Origin: Torreya grandis
Taxonomy: Eukaryota; Streptophyta; Pinopsida; Cupressales; Taxaceae
Direction: 5' to 3'
Length of the DNA: 64,000 nucleotides
Assembly (NCBI GenBank): GCA_037957365.1
Contig: JARHVA010008411.1
Coordinates: forward strand, 186,001-250,000
The notes beneath the pieces are model-generated. The model was given only the letters and a program-made list of their open reading frames with translations, was not told the DNA's origin and searched no databases. A program made the translations under genes and the position numbers. This document shows positions 24,246 through 35,565 of the stretch, in pieces. Every line of letters begins with the position of its first letter. The first letter of the stretch is position 1.

Positions 24246-26465
24246 ATCTAGAGAGGTATCTAAGTAACAATAGATGTTTTGATAAAGGTATGATTAGGTT
24301 AGATTCATTTTATTTGTTAGCTTCATGTTTTTAGTCAATTATTTCTTTTAGTATGGTTCTTGCTTTCTAGATTGACCAGTTTTTGCTTTTTGTAATTTGT
24401 GTTGCTTAGTATAGTGTTTTGTTTTAAGTGGTTGTCCACTTTGTAGAATAGCTTTATTTTGATTTCATGGAAAATAATTGATCACTCCTAGTATAATAAA
24501 ATAACAACCTATGTTTTTTGAATCCAACTCAAATTAATAGGTGTTACATCTTGTAGATTAGAATTTTTAATCTAGGTAAGTAATGAGAGAGTTATCCATA
24601 ATTATATTTGAAAGTTGATGATCTATTAGGTATATAAAATTTTCTCCTATATTTATATGAAAATTTAGAAATATCTCCTTATTTCCTTGGGTCAAAGGCA
24701 TATTAAATAATAAAAAATTCTTGAGTCAATAACCATTGACATGGGTAAAGTTGGAAGGGACATTTTGATTAGCTAAATTTTACTAAGACCAGCTCATGGT
24801 AGTCACCTTCTTCCCTTTTTCATTTAGAAAATAGAAAATAAAATAAAGATAAAATGTATAATAAAAAATTCCAAAATAAAATCAAATAGGATTAAAAGCC
24901 TACATGGTTAAATAATATCAATGTGTCACAGATCATGGGAAAATATGGTGAAATAGAGAAAAGGTGATCAAAGGTATCTTTCTTAGGGCTATGGGTGCCT
25001 AGATGGAAGTAGAGAAATGCCCAAGTTCCCCAAAATTTTAGGCACTTAACATCTAATCATAATGAAACCTACATCTCACCCTATGTCTTTACCTAAAACC
25101 CTTTGAAAAGGAATAAATAATATCAATTTCTCGCAAATAGGTCCAAGGTATGAGTGAAGTTAGTATGTTGCATGGAATTATTAAGAGTCTATTTTATGTT
25201 TTAGATTTAATCATTTATTTTATCATGGTTCATGTTTTATATTGGGATTGTGAAACTAGAGATTCTAGGTTCTTAAAAACTTGAGAGTATTCATCCATGT
25301 GAGTCACCATTTATTGTATTCAACACACCCACCTTAGATTTTATTTTAAAAGTGGGAACCCCTTTTTGTTCTTAGATGACTTATTTATTATTTATGTTAT
25401 GTATGTGTGTTTGGATGGATTTATTATTATCTTTAGAAACTTTATGTTTTGGACATTGAATCACTTTTAGTGTGCCTATTTTTTCTATTGGAATTAATTA
25501 TTGGGACTAATCTATTAATGAAAATATTGGGAAGTTTGATATGCTTGACATGTATTTGGGTTTATTTATTCAGGTTATTTTATTCAAAATTACTTATTTG
25601 AACTCATTTTATTTGACACTATGAAAATTTACAAAAAAATTCATTCTTCATCATTTTGGTATTTTTAATTAGAAACTTTCTTTCAGGTTTTATGACCGAT
25701 GGCTTTAGTGAGCAACTTTAATTCAGATCGTTTTATTTGAAAATTCTTATGCAATAAATTTAATTAAAAAAGTTTGGGTCTTCATAAGGTTTAGGTCTTT
25801 AGAAGGTTTTGTTCTTCGAGAACTTTCTCTTGGGAAGATTTCATTCAAAAGGTTTCAATCGAGAACCTTCTCTATGATAAAATTCTCCTAAATGATAATG
25901 TCCTCAAAAAAAACTTGGTTTTGGAGAACTATTCCTTTGACAACTTTCATTAAAATCCTTTCATTTGGCATATTTTAATTTATTTAATTTTGGACAAATC
26001 TTCCCAAATGAATCTCTCCAAATAACATTTTGATCTTTGAGATTTTTCATTCTAAACCCTAGGCTCAGCATGTCATATAATTAGGCCCAAAGTAAAAGGT
26101 CAACCCCTTGACTAAACCATATAGTGACAAGTGTCAAAATAAAAATTAACACCATGGCACCTTGAATGAGTAAGGATCTTATGTGGCATGCCCACTAGGT
26201 CTAGGTGGTCAAGTTTAAATTAAATTAAGGTTATGAACTCGTAGACATTTTTGATTAATGGTGCATGAAATGAAATGAATTTAGAAAGTTATAACATTGA
26301 TCTTTTGACTGAGTTTACCTCATTTAATTTTCAATAGCTCGAATGTACATAGCCTTCTAGAATTTCAAAATCCCTAGTTGCATCTAAAACATCATTTAAG
26401 TTACATAATAGAGTTTTAGACGATCATTTTAAATAGCTTGAATCAAACCAACATAAACTAATAAT
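24246..26465. other. Non-coding part of family A between integrase and extra ORF
   Basis: AT-rich with no readable coding frame. The part 25760-26050 repeats short motifs of the type GAACTTTCTC and GAAGGTTT, loosely periodic. A long spacer after integrase and before an extra ORF is known in several large plant gypsy lineages. Confidence 0.5.
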
Positions 26466-29400
26466 AATGATGTCTTCATCTAGGGAATATAATGGAGCTC
26501 CACCACCATCAAGGTTCTCCATTAAAGACTCCACATAATACCTAGACACATTTTTTGATTAATTAGTGTTTGGAACACTCCATGCTAATTACTTAGTGCT
26601 ATGGGAAGTCACATAGAATGTTGACTTGTTAATATGTGAAAAAGGCATCTCATTAGAAGAAAAATAAGTTATATCTAACTTGGTACCAGCCAAATTCTTG
26701 TCACTCCATTATGTAGTGACCAAGAAAGAAGTCATGTTCTGCATCAACTTATTTTGAGACTTATTGTTCTAAGGGAAAATTGTAGATAGTGGTTATCTAC
26801 ACTATGTCACCAATAACATAGTCATTACATACATATAAGTTGATGCATTCATGAGGTATTTGTGTTTGCCCATTCTAGACACTACATTTGACTTTCACAG
26901 TGTGGTTACTTGTAATTAAAAATATAATGTGAAATGAGTAGTAGGTAAATGGATTTTCCTAAGAGAGACTTTCAAAATAAAATAAACTACCATGAACCCC
27001 TTGCCCATCACCTTGTCCTAGATTAGAATTAATATTGTAATTTCATTAATAAATTAATTACTTGGACACCCAAGTATTCATTCCCTTTATCTAGAATGAG
27101 TACTCCTGCTAGACTTTATCATCACTTCAGAGTGCACCTATGCATTGGGGGAGGTCATCAATGCCTACCTAAATGAAAATATACTATATAAGGATAAGAG
27201 GCCCTAAGGTGGGAACTTCTACATGATGCCATATCATTTGGATGTAGTCATGGGGACTATTTATAGACATAATAAGACTCTATAGAATACCAACCATGAC
27301 TACATCAAGAATTAAATCTACATCCTCTATTATTATTTTCACATCTATGCATATATGAGAAATATTTATAGAACTAGAGAGGACATGTATCCTCCTATTT
27401 AGATGACAATTCATGGCTAGCCTCTAGACCAAGTATCCAAGAGTGTCACTAATACACTCATGAATATGGTTGATTATTGGATATACCTATATTATATAGT
27501 TATCATGATTGTTATACATAAGGTAGACCCTCTTCGACTCCCCAAATTTATCCTAGACAAAGTTGTTGAGTAAGATATTTATTTCTAATTATGTAATGGT
27601 ATAGATGAGGACTTGAGAAAGAGTACTAAAATCACTTTCCATGTCTCCCATCTCACTATTGGTAGGACACATAATACATATAGAAGACACTTAAATTTGG
27701 TTGATAATGCAAGCATAAACCTTTTGACCATGACTTCTTGTTCCTTAATGAAAAATGTGATGAAGAGTTAAAGGAAACGGTTGACACTACTCACCTAACT
27801 AAAAATTTATTGAGGGTAATACATGCAGATCCCTCCCTTACACTTGGTGAAGCCAAAGTTAGGATCCCAACACTAGGGTGATGGAGATCATCTAATTTTT
27901 GGAGTGTAAAACCTTTCTAGAAGCCATATGAACAAAGTTTGTATCCACAACAACTTATTAATGTGATGATAACTCAATAAGAGAAATAAATAATGGGAGG
28001 GGAAACATCAGATATTACTCAATAAGAGGAATAAAAAACTCCTCAAGTTCAAAGATTTAATGTTGAATTGATGAATTTAAAATAGGAACTAGTAGAAGAT
28101 CTAAATCAAGAGAATGATACCACTATCAGGGAAGAAGTGAAGATCATTTTCCTAGACTCCTTTGATATGTAAGAGATGGCACCTATTATGGCATCTTGGA
28201 TAACTGTAACCTCCAATTTTTGGAGTGTAAAACCTTTCTAGAAGCCATATGAACAAAGTTTGTATCCACAACAACTTATTAATGTGATGATAACTCAATA
28301 AGAGAAATAAATAATGGGAGGGGAAACATCAGATATTACTCAATAAGAGGAATAAAAAACTCCTCAAGTTCAAAGATTTAATGTTGAATTGATGAATTTA
28401 AAATAGGAACTAGTAGAAGATCTAAATCAAGAGAATGATACCACTATCAGGGAAGAAGTGAAGATCATTTTCCTAGACTCCTTTGATATGTAAGAGATGG
28501 CACCTATTATGGCATCTTGGATAACTGTAACCTCCAATTTTTGGAGTGTAAAACCTTTCTAGAAGCCATATGAACAAAGTTTGTATCCACAACAACTTAT
28601 TAATGTGATGATAACTCAATAAGAGAAATAAATAATGGGAGGGGAAACATCAGATATTACTCAATAAGAGGAATAAAAAACTCCTCAAGTTCAAAGATTT
28701 AATGTTGAATTGATGAATTTAAAATAGGAACTAGTAGAAGATCTAAATCAAGAGAATGATACCACTATCAGGGAAGAAGTGAAGATCATTTTCCTAGACT
28801 CCTTTGATATGTAAGAGATGGCACCTATTATGGCATCTTGGATAACTGTAACCTCCAATTTTTGGAGTGTAAAACCTTTCTAGAAGCCATATGAACAAAG
28901 TTTGTATCCACAACAACTTATTAATGTGATGATAACTCAATAAGAGAAATAAATAATGGGAGGGGAAACATCAGATATTACTCAATAAGAGGAATAAAAA
29001 ACTCCTCAAGTTCAAAGATTTAATGTTGAATTGATGAATTTAAAATAGGAACTAGTAGAAGATCTAAATCAAGAGAATGATACCACTATCAGGGAAGAAG
29101 TGAAGATCATTTTCCTAGACTCCTTTGATATGTAAGAGATGGCACCTATTATGGCATCTTGGATAACTGTAACCTCCATCATGACACTTCCCTATCATAC
29201 CCAACAAGTGACTACTTCTCATGCAAGGAGGAAAAGGATTTGTTATTAAAGAAAACCTAGGGTAGAGGGACCACATACTGCATCCATGGAGGTAAAAAGT
29301 GGATAGGAATAACCTTCAATTGAAGGTGATCCAATTTATGATGTGGATGAAGAAAAGATACAATAATCCAAGGTACTAATCTTGAAAGGATTGAAATCAA

Positions 29401-29879
29401 AGACACACCTTAGTGGCGACCAATCATGTAAGGGTGCTCTATTCACTATTACCCTAGGCATTTCTCCTCTTATGTCATTACTAGTTGTTTATTATATGCC
29501 ATTTCCAATTTTATTATATTCCATTGACAAAGGATACAAATATTATTAAGACTTTGAGGCTAAGGAATCAAGCTCAACACCACCTACTAGTTCCTTAGCT
29601 TAGACTTCACTTAATGTGCCAAATATAATTGTTAGCTTCAGTCCCTCCTAGATCAATGATTACATCAACTTTTCCTCTCAGCTTAGATACAATCATAACT
29701 CTAGTTCAAGTTACCATTACATCCCTAGCCATAACTTCAATTACCACATCTATTACAATAACTAGTTCAACTCCAATCACCAATTCAGATCTGATTACAA
29801 TTAGAGTTCTAATAAAAATAATGAGAAGTGTCAAGCAAAAGCCAAATCAGTCGTAGTCGAAGGCTAATATTTATAATTT
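26466..29879 (+). pseudogene. Family A extra ORF of unknown function (right copy)
   Basis: The ORF starts at ATG 26470 (MSSSREYNGAPPPSRFSIKD) and can be followed with frame changes to about 29870. Readable pieces include LISLEEK-type helices near 26650, FMRYLCLPILDTTFDFHS near 26850, FYMMPYHLDVVMG near 27215, and KVDPLRLPKFILDKVVE near 27520. Interruptions are mainly TAG, TAA and TGA. It lies between integrase and the 3' LTR, where some plant gypsy lineages carry an additional gene. I recognise no family and see no clear signal peptide or membrane segment. The middle is expanded by four 321-bp repeats (27895-29178). The last part matches 4884-6984. Confidence 0.5.
27895..29178. repeat. Four tandem copies of a 321-bp unit
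   Basis: The landmark GGAGTGTAAAACC occurs at 27901, 28222, 28543 and 28864, exactly 321 bp apart, and the copies look identical apart from the edges. 321 bp equals 107 codons, but the unit contains stops in the readable frame. The array is much less diverged than the surrounding decayed DNA. Confidence 0.96.
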
Positions 29880-30975
29880 TGTATTTAATTATTAAAAATG
29901 TCTAGTTAATTCTTGTTACATCCATGTTATAATTAATTTAATTGTTTTACAAACATGCACACATTACATGTATGATGTAATCTATAAATTATAACATGCA
30001 ATTTTGCATTAAGCCAGAAATTATGGTGTAGTCATTATGATGTAATATAAAGTTTTGATATACTTTGAGGATGAGGCAACCCCTTACCCAAGTCCTTTAA
30101 ATACATGTAAAACCCTATTTTTAATGGTTGAAGTTTTTGATCAATATGCAAGAAGAAATCAAGTGATTGATTTCATACAACTATGTTTATTCTTTCCTCT
30201 TCCCTTTCTATGTTATTGTAATTCAGTTTCTTTATCTATACCAATTTATTAGTTCTAAAGTTTATTAATGCTATGGATGATTCTAATTGTTTTTATTGAT
30301 CAATATTGATCTTAGATGTGCAAAAATAATTGAGGGTCGATAAATTTCATTGGTTTATTTAATTAGTATAGATTGAGTTGATAAAACTAGGTGTATAGGA
30401 GTATTTACTTCAATATAGTCAGATAGACGTGTGTTATATCTACTCTAGAAAACTTTCTAGTCTAAGTTATAACCTCTCAAATAAGGGCGTGAAATTGTAA
30501 CCCTAAGGAGATCAACCTTTAGCTGAGCTTATTAAGCTTCCTATACTTGTTTTTCCAAAATACTAACCATGCTTTTTCATGAGTTTGGAATAAATTCAAA
30601 CAATAAACATTGGTCTTAGAGATAATTATCCACCAAATAAATAGTCTTAAAGTGATCTTTCAAGAACACATTGCCTTCTTTTCTGCCTTACCCTTATTTC
30701 TCCTTTTTTAGTTTATTTGAGATCTACCCACCATAGAGTAATTATTTATCCATCCAACCCACTTAGGGTTTAATTCCTATATTATATTTCACAAATACAT
30801 TCATAAACATGGTTAAAAAATGCACAAGCTCAACATATTATTCCATCACCTAGTTATTTTAACTACATACCTACAAATCATGCCCCATAGTGGAACCTCA
30901 TTCCATAGAGATCTGAATATGTTAGAGGATACCTCATTTAACCTTTTACAATGTGCATAAAAACCCAAATCAACA
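29880..30975 (+). mobile_element. Family A LTR, right copy
   Basis: Sister of 6985-8078, of almost the same length. It starts TGTATTTAATT and ends AAATCAACA. The following DNA (ATAATATTATC) has no primer-binding site, consistent with the 3' LTR border. Confidence 0.6.
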
Positions 30976-31848
30976 ATAATATTATCATTCTCCTTAAATT
31001 AAACCATAAAGGATTTCTCTTTATATAAATAAATCAATATTTAAAATTAATTAAAACACTAATAGATTTCCATGTACACAAAGTAGAATGAATAAAATTA
31101 ACACCCAAAATGAATTTCTTTGTTCTATAAATACAAAAAAAATTGAACTAAAATAAATATTTTTTGAAACATTAAAGCGTATACTTATTTTATTCATCCA
31201 AAACAAGGAATTTCATATGATAAAAAATTGAAACCATAAAAGGATGAAATTCTATGTAAATACACCAGGTTTCATAGTACTTGATGTGCTTAGGTTCACT
31301 AATTTGTTTTACCATAATTTGGATTTACATTAATATAGTTATGATATATATTTGAAATATAATTAAGATTAATAGATATGGTATTCAAGTAGATAATTTG
31401 TATATAAAAAATCATTCATTTATTATTATAATTTGATTAGAGCATAAGATAAATATGGAACCCAATAAATAAATCATAATACTTAGATTTTATAGTTGAG
31501 TATCTGATGTTGAATTTTTTTCTATAACTGGAATTAAATAATAAACACACATGTAGTTCACTTAATTTAAGAAATAATATAATACATGCATTAGGTTAGT
31601 AAAAAAAATATATAAATTACTATTATAGGTGGATATTAACCTTCTTGTCAAGCCTAACCTATGTGCAAGTGTTAAACAATGACTATATGGTCACCTATGA
31701 TTATATTTACTTTCTCTATGTCTGTGATCTATAACCTTGATGATAAACACAAATATAAAAGTCAAATTCATTTTCCTTGAAAACCTAAATATGCTTATAA
31801 TTTATCTAAACCTAAAAAATAGGGGGAAGTGTAATGGGATAAGATGAC
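30976..31848. other. AT-rich DNA, no feature seen
   Basis: No ORF, RNA gene or repeat recognised. A purine-rich run (AAAAAATAGGGGGAAG, about 31814-31829) lies shortly before the inverted LTR tail. Confidence 0.4.
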
Positions 31849-32070
31849 TGTTGATGGTTGGATTTTCACCCTTGAGGAGATGTTCAGCCCTCCTCATCCA
31901 AGTGGAAAAATGGAATCATCTCTCTTGCTATGGGTGATAATTTTGAGGAGATGAATCTATAGATTATGGGATAGATCCCCTTGATGCACCTTTAAAGATC
32001 TCTCTAATCTATCAATTGTGTATGAAAATGGTAAAGGAAAATAATTAAAAGCAAAATGGTGATGCACCAA
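31849..32070 (-). mobile_element. Inverted 3' tail of a family C LTR
   Basis: This is the reverse complement of about 35285-35515, beginning with TGTTGA (the complement of the LTR's TCAACA end). Shared blocks include the complements of CATCAAGG...CTAGCCCC and of GATGAGGAGAT. At 32069-32070 it joins family C integrase sequence in plus orientation, with an AA shared by both sides. Confidence 0.85.
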
Positions 32071-33310
32071 GGTCTTGATAGGACAAAAAGAAGGTATTTT
32101 AGTCTATAATCCATTCCTTATGTACTTATTGATGGAGTGATATTTAGAAAGGAATTTTTAGGTGTGTTATTGAGATGTATTGATTTCAATCAGATTGATA
32201 AAGTGTTGCATGAGTTCCATAATGGGCCAACTGGTGGTCACTTTTCTCCAAGAAATATGGTTGCCAAGATTATGAGAGATGGTTAATTTTAGCCTAGCTT
32301 GTTTAAGGACACTCACACTTAGGTAAGGAAATGCCAAAAGTGTGTTCTTTTTAATGACAAAAAGAAAGCTATCTACCTTGCCTCTTCACTTAATCTAGGT
32401 TGAAAAACACTTTATGTAATGGGGTTGATATTTCATAGGCCTAGTCAATCCTCCTTCTAGTGACCTAAATTTCATACACCTAATTAATCCTCCATCTAGT
32501 GCTAGTCACAAGTGGGTGTTGACAGCCACTGATTATTTTACAAGATGGGTGGAGGCTATGGCTCTTAAGGAGGCCAATAAAAGTTTAGTCTTGGACTTAT
32601 GTGAAATTATAGTAACAAGGTTTATAGCTCCTTCAACAATCATTTTAGATAATGTATTAGCCTTCCTAGGAATAAGAAAAAGTGAACAGGATTTGAAACA
32701 TGTCATCTATCTAAGTACCTCATACAACTACTATCCCTAAGGAAATGTAATAGCTTAGTCCAGAAACAAGAATTTACTCAAGATCATAAAGAGGAATATG
32801 GAGGAGAATCAAAGGACTTGGCACACCAAGTTGAAGATAACTCTTTATACTGATAGGATCACCCTAAAGATAGCAATTGGGAACTCACCATACACACTTG
32901 TGTATGGAAGGAAGGATAGGTTTCTTATCTCATTCAAGTTACTAGATTTAGACCTCACCTATCAACTGCAATAGATGGATAATGAGAGCATGGAAGTTAG
33001 GTTATATGAGTTGATGGAGCTTGAGGAGAAAAGAGATCAAGCTATGCACACCATGACTACTCACTAACAACAAAAAAATAAGTATTTTGACAAGAAATCC
33101 ATGCCAAAGAGTTTCGAAGAAGGAGACATTGTCATAAAATGGGATGAATATAGAGCCAAACTTGGAAGGCATACAAAGTTTTATGATTTATGGAGTGGTC
33201 CATATTTTGTCACATAGTAAAAAAAACATAATGCTATCTAACTCTCAAAGTTGGATGGAGAGCATATGCATATCCCAATCAATGGGATATGTCTAAAGCA
33301 TTGTTATTAA
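32071..33310 (+). pseudogene. Family C integrase, left partial copy
   Basis: Matches 40302-41500. The zinc-binding part survives as HEFHNGPTGGHFSPRN...CQKC (32210-32345). The core reads TATDYFTRWVEAMALKEAN from about 32521 (first Asp) and IILDNVLAFLGI near 32637-32672 (second Asp; the usual S-D-N-G is L-D-N-V). After that come NSPYTLVYGRK near 32880 and a C-terminal LWSGPYFVT near 33187, the GPY/F module. A 39-bp tandem duplication (32431-32508) is absent from the other copy. Upstream pol is missing, removed at the junction with the inverted LTR tail. Confidence 0.85.
32431..32508. repeat. 39-bp tandem duplication inside integrase
   Basis: TTTCATAGGCCTAGTCAATC at 32431 recurs as TTTCATACACCTAATTAATC at 32470, with the following CCTCC(T/A)TCTAGTG also repeated. 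The other family C copy has one unit (about 40666). The period is 13 codons, so the frame is kept. Confidence 0.85.
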
Positions 33311-33570
33311 TGTGTTCCTTTTCCTTTATACATAGTTTCCTATTTTTCCTATGTTTCCTAAGTGTTTATGCACATGTGTAAGTTTGTCCTTGTCTTGTGT
33401 TATCTTTTCATGGTCTTCTTATTGTTGTGTGGTGTGTTTCTTTGAGTTTTATTTTGGCATAATCCTTTTTAGTCATCTTCAAGAATCCATTGAATACATT
33501 GGCCATGAGTTGGATAAGGCTATTAGTCTGGTCAGTATAGTAGGCATAGTACCCCTATGAGTCACCAATT
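33311..33570 (+). other. Family C 3' untranslated end, left copy
   Basis: Non-coding stretch between the integrase stop and the LTR. It holds a block CCTAAGTGTTTATGCACATG (33357-33376) and a terminal block ending ATGAGTCACCAATT at 33570. Both recur in C (right copy), D and E. Confidence 0.7.
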
Positions 33571-35515
33571 TGTTGACCAAATTTTTACCCTTCAAGCCAA
33601 AATTGGGCACCCCTATTTACAAAAATCATCTAAGTCTATATCTTTGGCCAGATCTAGTACTTATCTTTTCTTCAGAATAAGTTTTCTTTGATAAAGTTTT
33701 TAACAAATATACAAGTCTATTCCTTTTGGAAAGTTCATTTTTGGTCTTTTCTAGGCCTTTGCCAAATTCTTTTGGGTTTTTGTTCTAAGCCTTTATAAAA
33801 TTCTTTCAAAATTTTTGTCCAAATCTTTTTACTTAAGTGTATTTATTTTAGACTTTTCATTAGGCCAAGTAACAAATTCTTTCAAACAATTTGTCTGAGA
33901 CAAATCTCCTAAAGAAAAAGTGATGAATTCTTTTGCACAAATTGTCCACACAATTTTTCTAAAAGTACTTCATATTTTCTTTTAAAGATATATTTCAAAA
34001 TAAAAAGGACACTTTCAACTTTTCCAAAGGGTATGTTTCATTTTTCTAAAGGGTATGTTTTGTCAGGAAAATTATCCATGCAAATTTTTTGAAGGACACT
34101 CACGACTTTTCCAAAGGACCTTTTCAGTCTAAAGGATCACTTGTAAATTTTCTAAAGGGTATTCCAATTTTTATGAGAGTCATTTCCAAAGACTGAAAGG
34201 TAATTTTTATAAAGTTTGAAGGGCAATTTAACTTTCTCAAAGGGACGTTTTCAAAAAGTTTGAAATATTGTTTCCATAGGAAGGTGGACCACTTCAAAAA
34301 ATTTGAAGGGTATTTTATCTTTTTGGAAGGTCATTTCTAGAAGTTGAAGGACACTTGAAACTCTTTTGAAGGGGTCTTTTCAAATTGCCAAAGGGTCATT
34401 TGAAGGAAGCCAAAAGGGTCTTTCCAAAAGTTGAAGGTCCAACTCAAGAAACTAAAAGGAACATTTTGAAGGGCCAAACATAAATTCCAAAAGAATGAAT
34501 TATTTTAGAAATAATTATCTACAAAAAGGGTTAAGACAAAAATTATAAATAAAATGCCTGAAGGTGTGTTAGCTCATAACATGTCAATTTAAAACTATGA
34601 GAAAAAGACATTGGCATCAAAAGGCTTAGCGAGAACTGGAAGCCAAAAAATAGATAACACATGGGAAAATGTAACTAATGCTTTTGGTTCAATTGTAACT
34701 CATTATAACTAATCCATTCAGTGACATGGCATAACTCACCCACTTCTCTCCCATGTAAATGTAACTAATTATTTCAAGATGACACATGTCTAAGTGACCC
34801 TTGGACTTCCTTTGATTGCTCTACCTCTCAAGGCTATATATATATGCATTATATTGGCTCATTTTACATCCTCCACTAGTTATTGGGAAAACATTGACCA
34901 AATTTTTAGTCAAATAACTCTTGAAGAAATATACAAGTGTTGTTACCACTCACATGCTGTAAAATTGAGTAATGACTTGAATCTTGTTTGTCTAGTCTAG
35001 TGAAAGATTACCTTTTTGTAGCTTGTACTCTTGATGGTCTACTAATTTATAGAAAGGAGATTGTTATAGGTATTTGATTGTATTCTTTCTTATGTGTTGA
35101 TATATCTTAGAAGTGATTCATTACTATATATTTCTTTGGATCATTCATTTCCTTCTTAAGAATCATATACCTTCTTGAATCTAGCATATGAAGCATTGAT
35201 GCAATAATAAATCCTGAGTTGTGAATCTTGTGTGAAAAATACCTTATTCTATCTTTAAGTAGTTCTTGTATTAAATTGGAAGGATATTATACATTGGTAC
35301 ATCACCATTTTATTCTTAGTTATTTTCTTTTACCATTTTCATACATAATTGATAGATTAGAGAAATCTTTAAAGGTGCATCAAGGAGATCTAGCCCCTAA
35401 TCTAGAGATTCATCTCCTTGAAATTTTCAGTCATAACAAGGGAGATGATTCCATTTTACCACTTGGATGAGGAGATATGAACATCTCTTCGAGGGTGTAA
35501 ATCTAAGTGTCAACA
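33571..35515 (+). mobile_element. Family C LTR, left
   Basis: 1945 bp. It ends AAGTGTCAACA. It contains a block of degenerate CCAAAGG/GAAGG motifs (about 33880-34470), a TATA box (34835-34845) and a conserved terminal 670 bp. The inferred left border follows TGTTGA, the inverse of the right end; internal sequence precedes both copies, so pairwise comparison cannot confirm it. Confidence 0.85.
34835..34845 (+). promoter_or_regulatory. TATA box of family C LTR
   Basis: TATATATATAT after CTCTACCTCTCAAGGC, 670 bp before the LTR end. The sister LTR has TATATATAT at 42991-42999, 669 bp before its end. Confidence 0.65.
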
Positions 35516-35565
35516 ATTTTTATCATGCCTAGTGGGACCTCTAAGTCCTAGATAGTTTTTCAAAA
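35516..35565 (+). promoter_or_regulatory. Leader and degraded primer-binding site of family C
   Basis: After the LTR the leader reads ATTTTTATCATGCCTAGTGG and continues GACC. The block TCATGCCTAGTGGGAC resembles the primer-binding region of B and the post-LTR sequence of D, but the expected TGG start is not intact. Confidence 0.45.

Larger units (their letters stand above)
6985..30975 (+). mobile_element. Family A Ty3/gypsy element, nested and internally duplicated
   Basis: Two LTRs of nearly equal inferred length (6985-8078 and 29880-30975) bracket gag, protease, upstream RNase H, RT, [element B], RNase H, integrase, a second RT-RNase H-integrase block and a long unknown ORF. The order gag-protease-RT-RNase H-integrase, with integrase last, marks Ty3/gypsy (Metaviridae). 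The extra RNase H suggests the plant Tat-type branch. No target duplication can be read, because the left LTR is itself preceded by internal family A sequence, giving an internal-LTR-internal-LTR arrangement. All ORFs are broken. Confidence 0.7.

Noticed and set aside
27895..29178. CRISPR-like or centromeric satellite reading of the 321-bp array
   Set aside because: Copies are directly adjacent without spacers, the DNA is plant nuclear, and four copies embedded in a retroelement are too few to call a satellite.
31814..31829. Purine run AAAAAATAGGGGGAAG as a polypurine tract for a plus-strand LTR at 31849
   Set aside because: What follows is an inverted LTR tail, not an LTR start; the match to the complement of 35285-35515 is clear.
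30976..31848. Missing left part of the D 5' LTR
   Set aside because: I compared this stretch by eye with the D 3' LTR around 51800-52090 and found no match.
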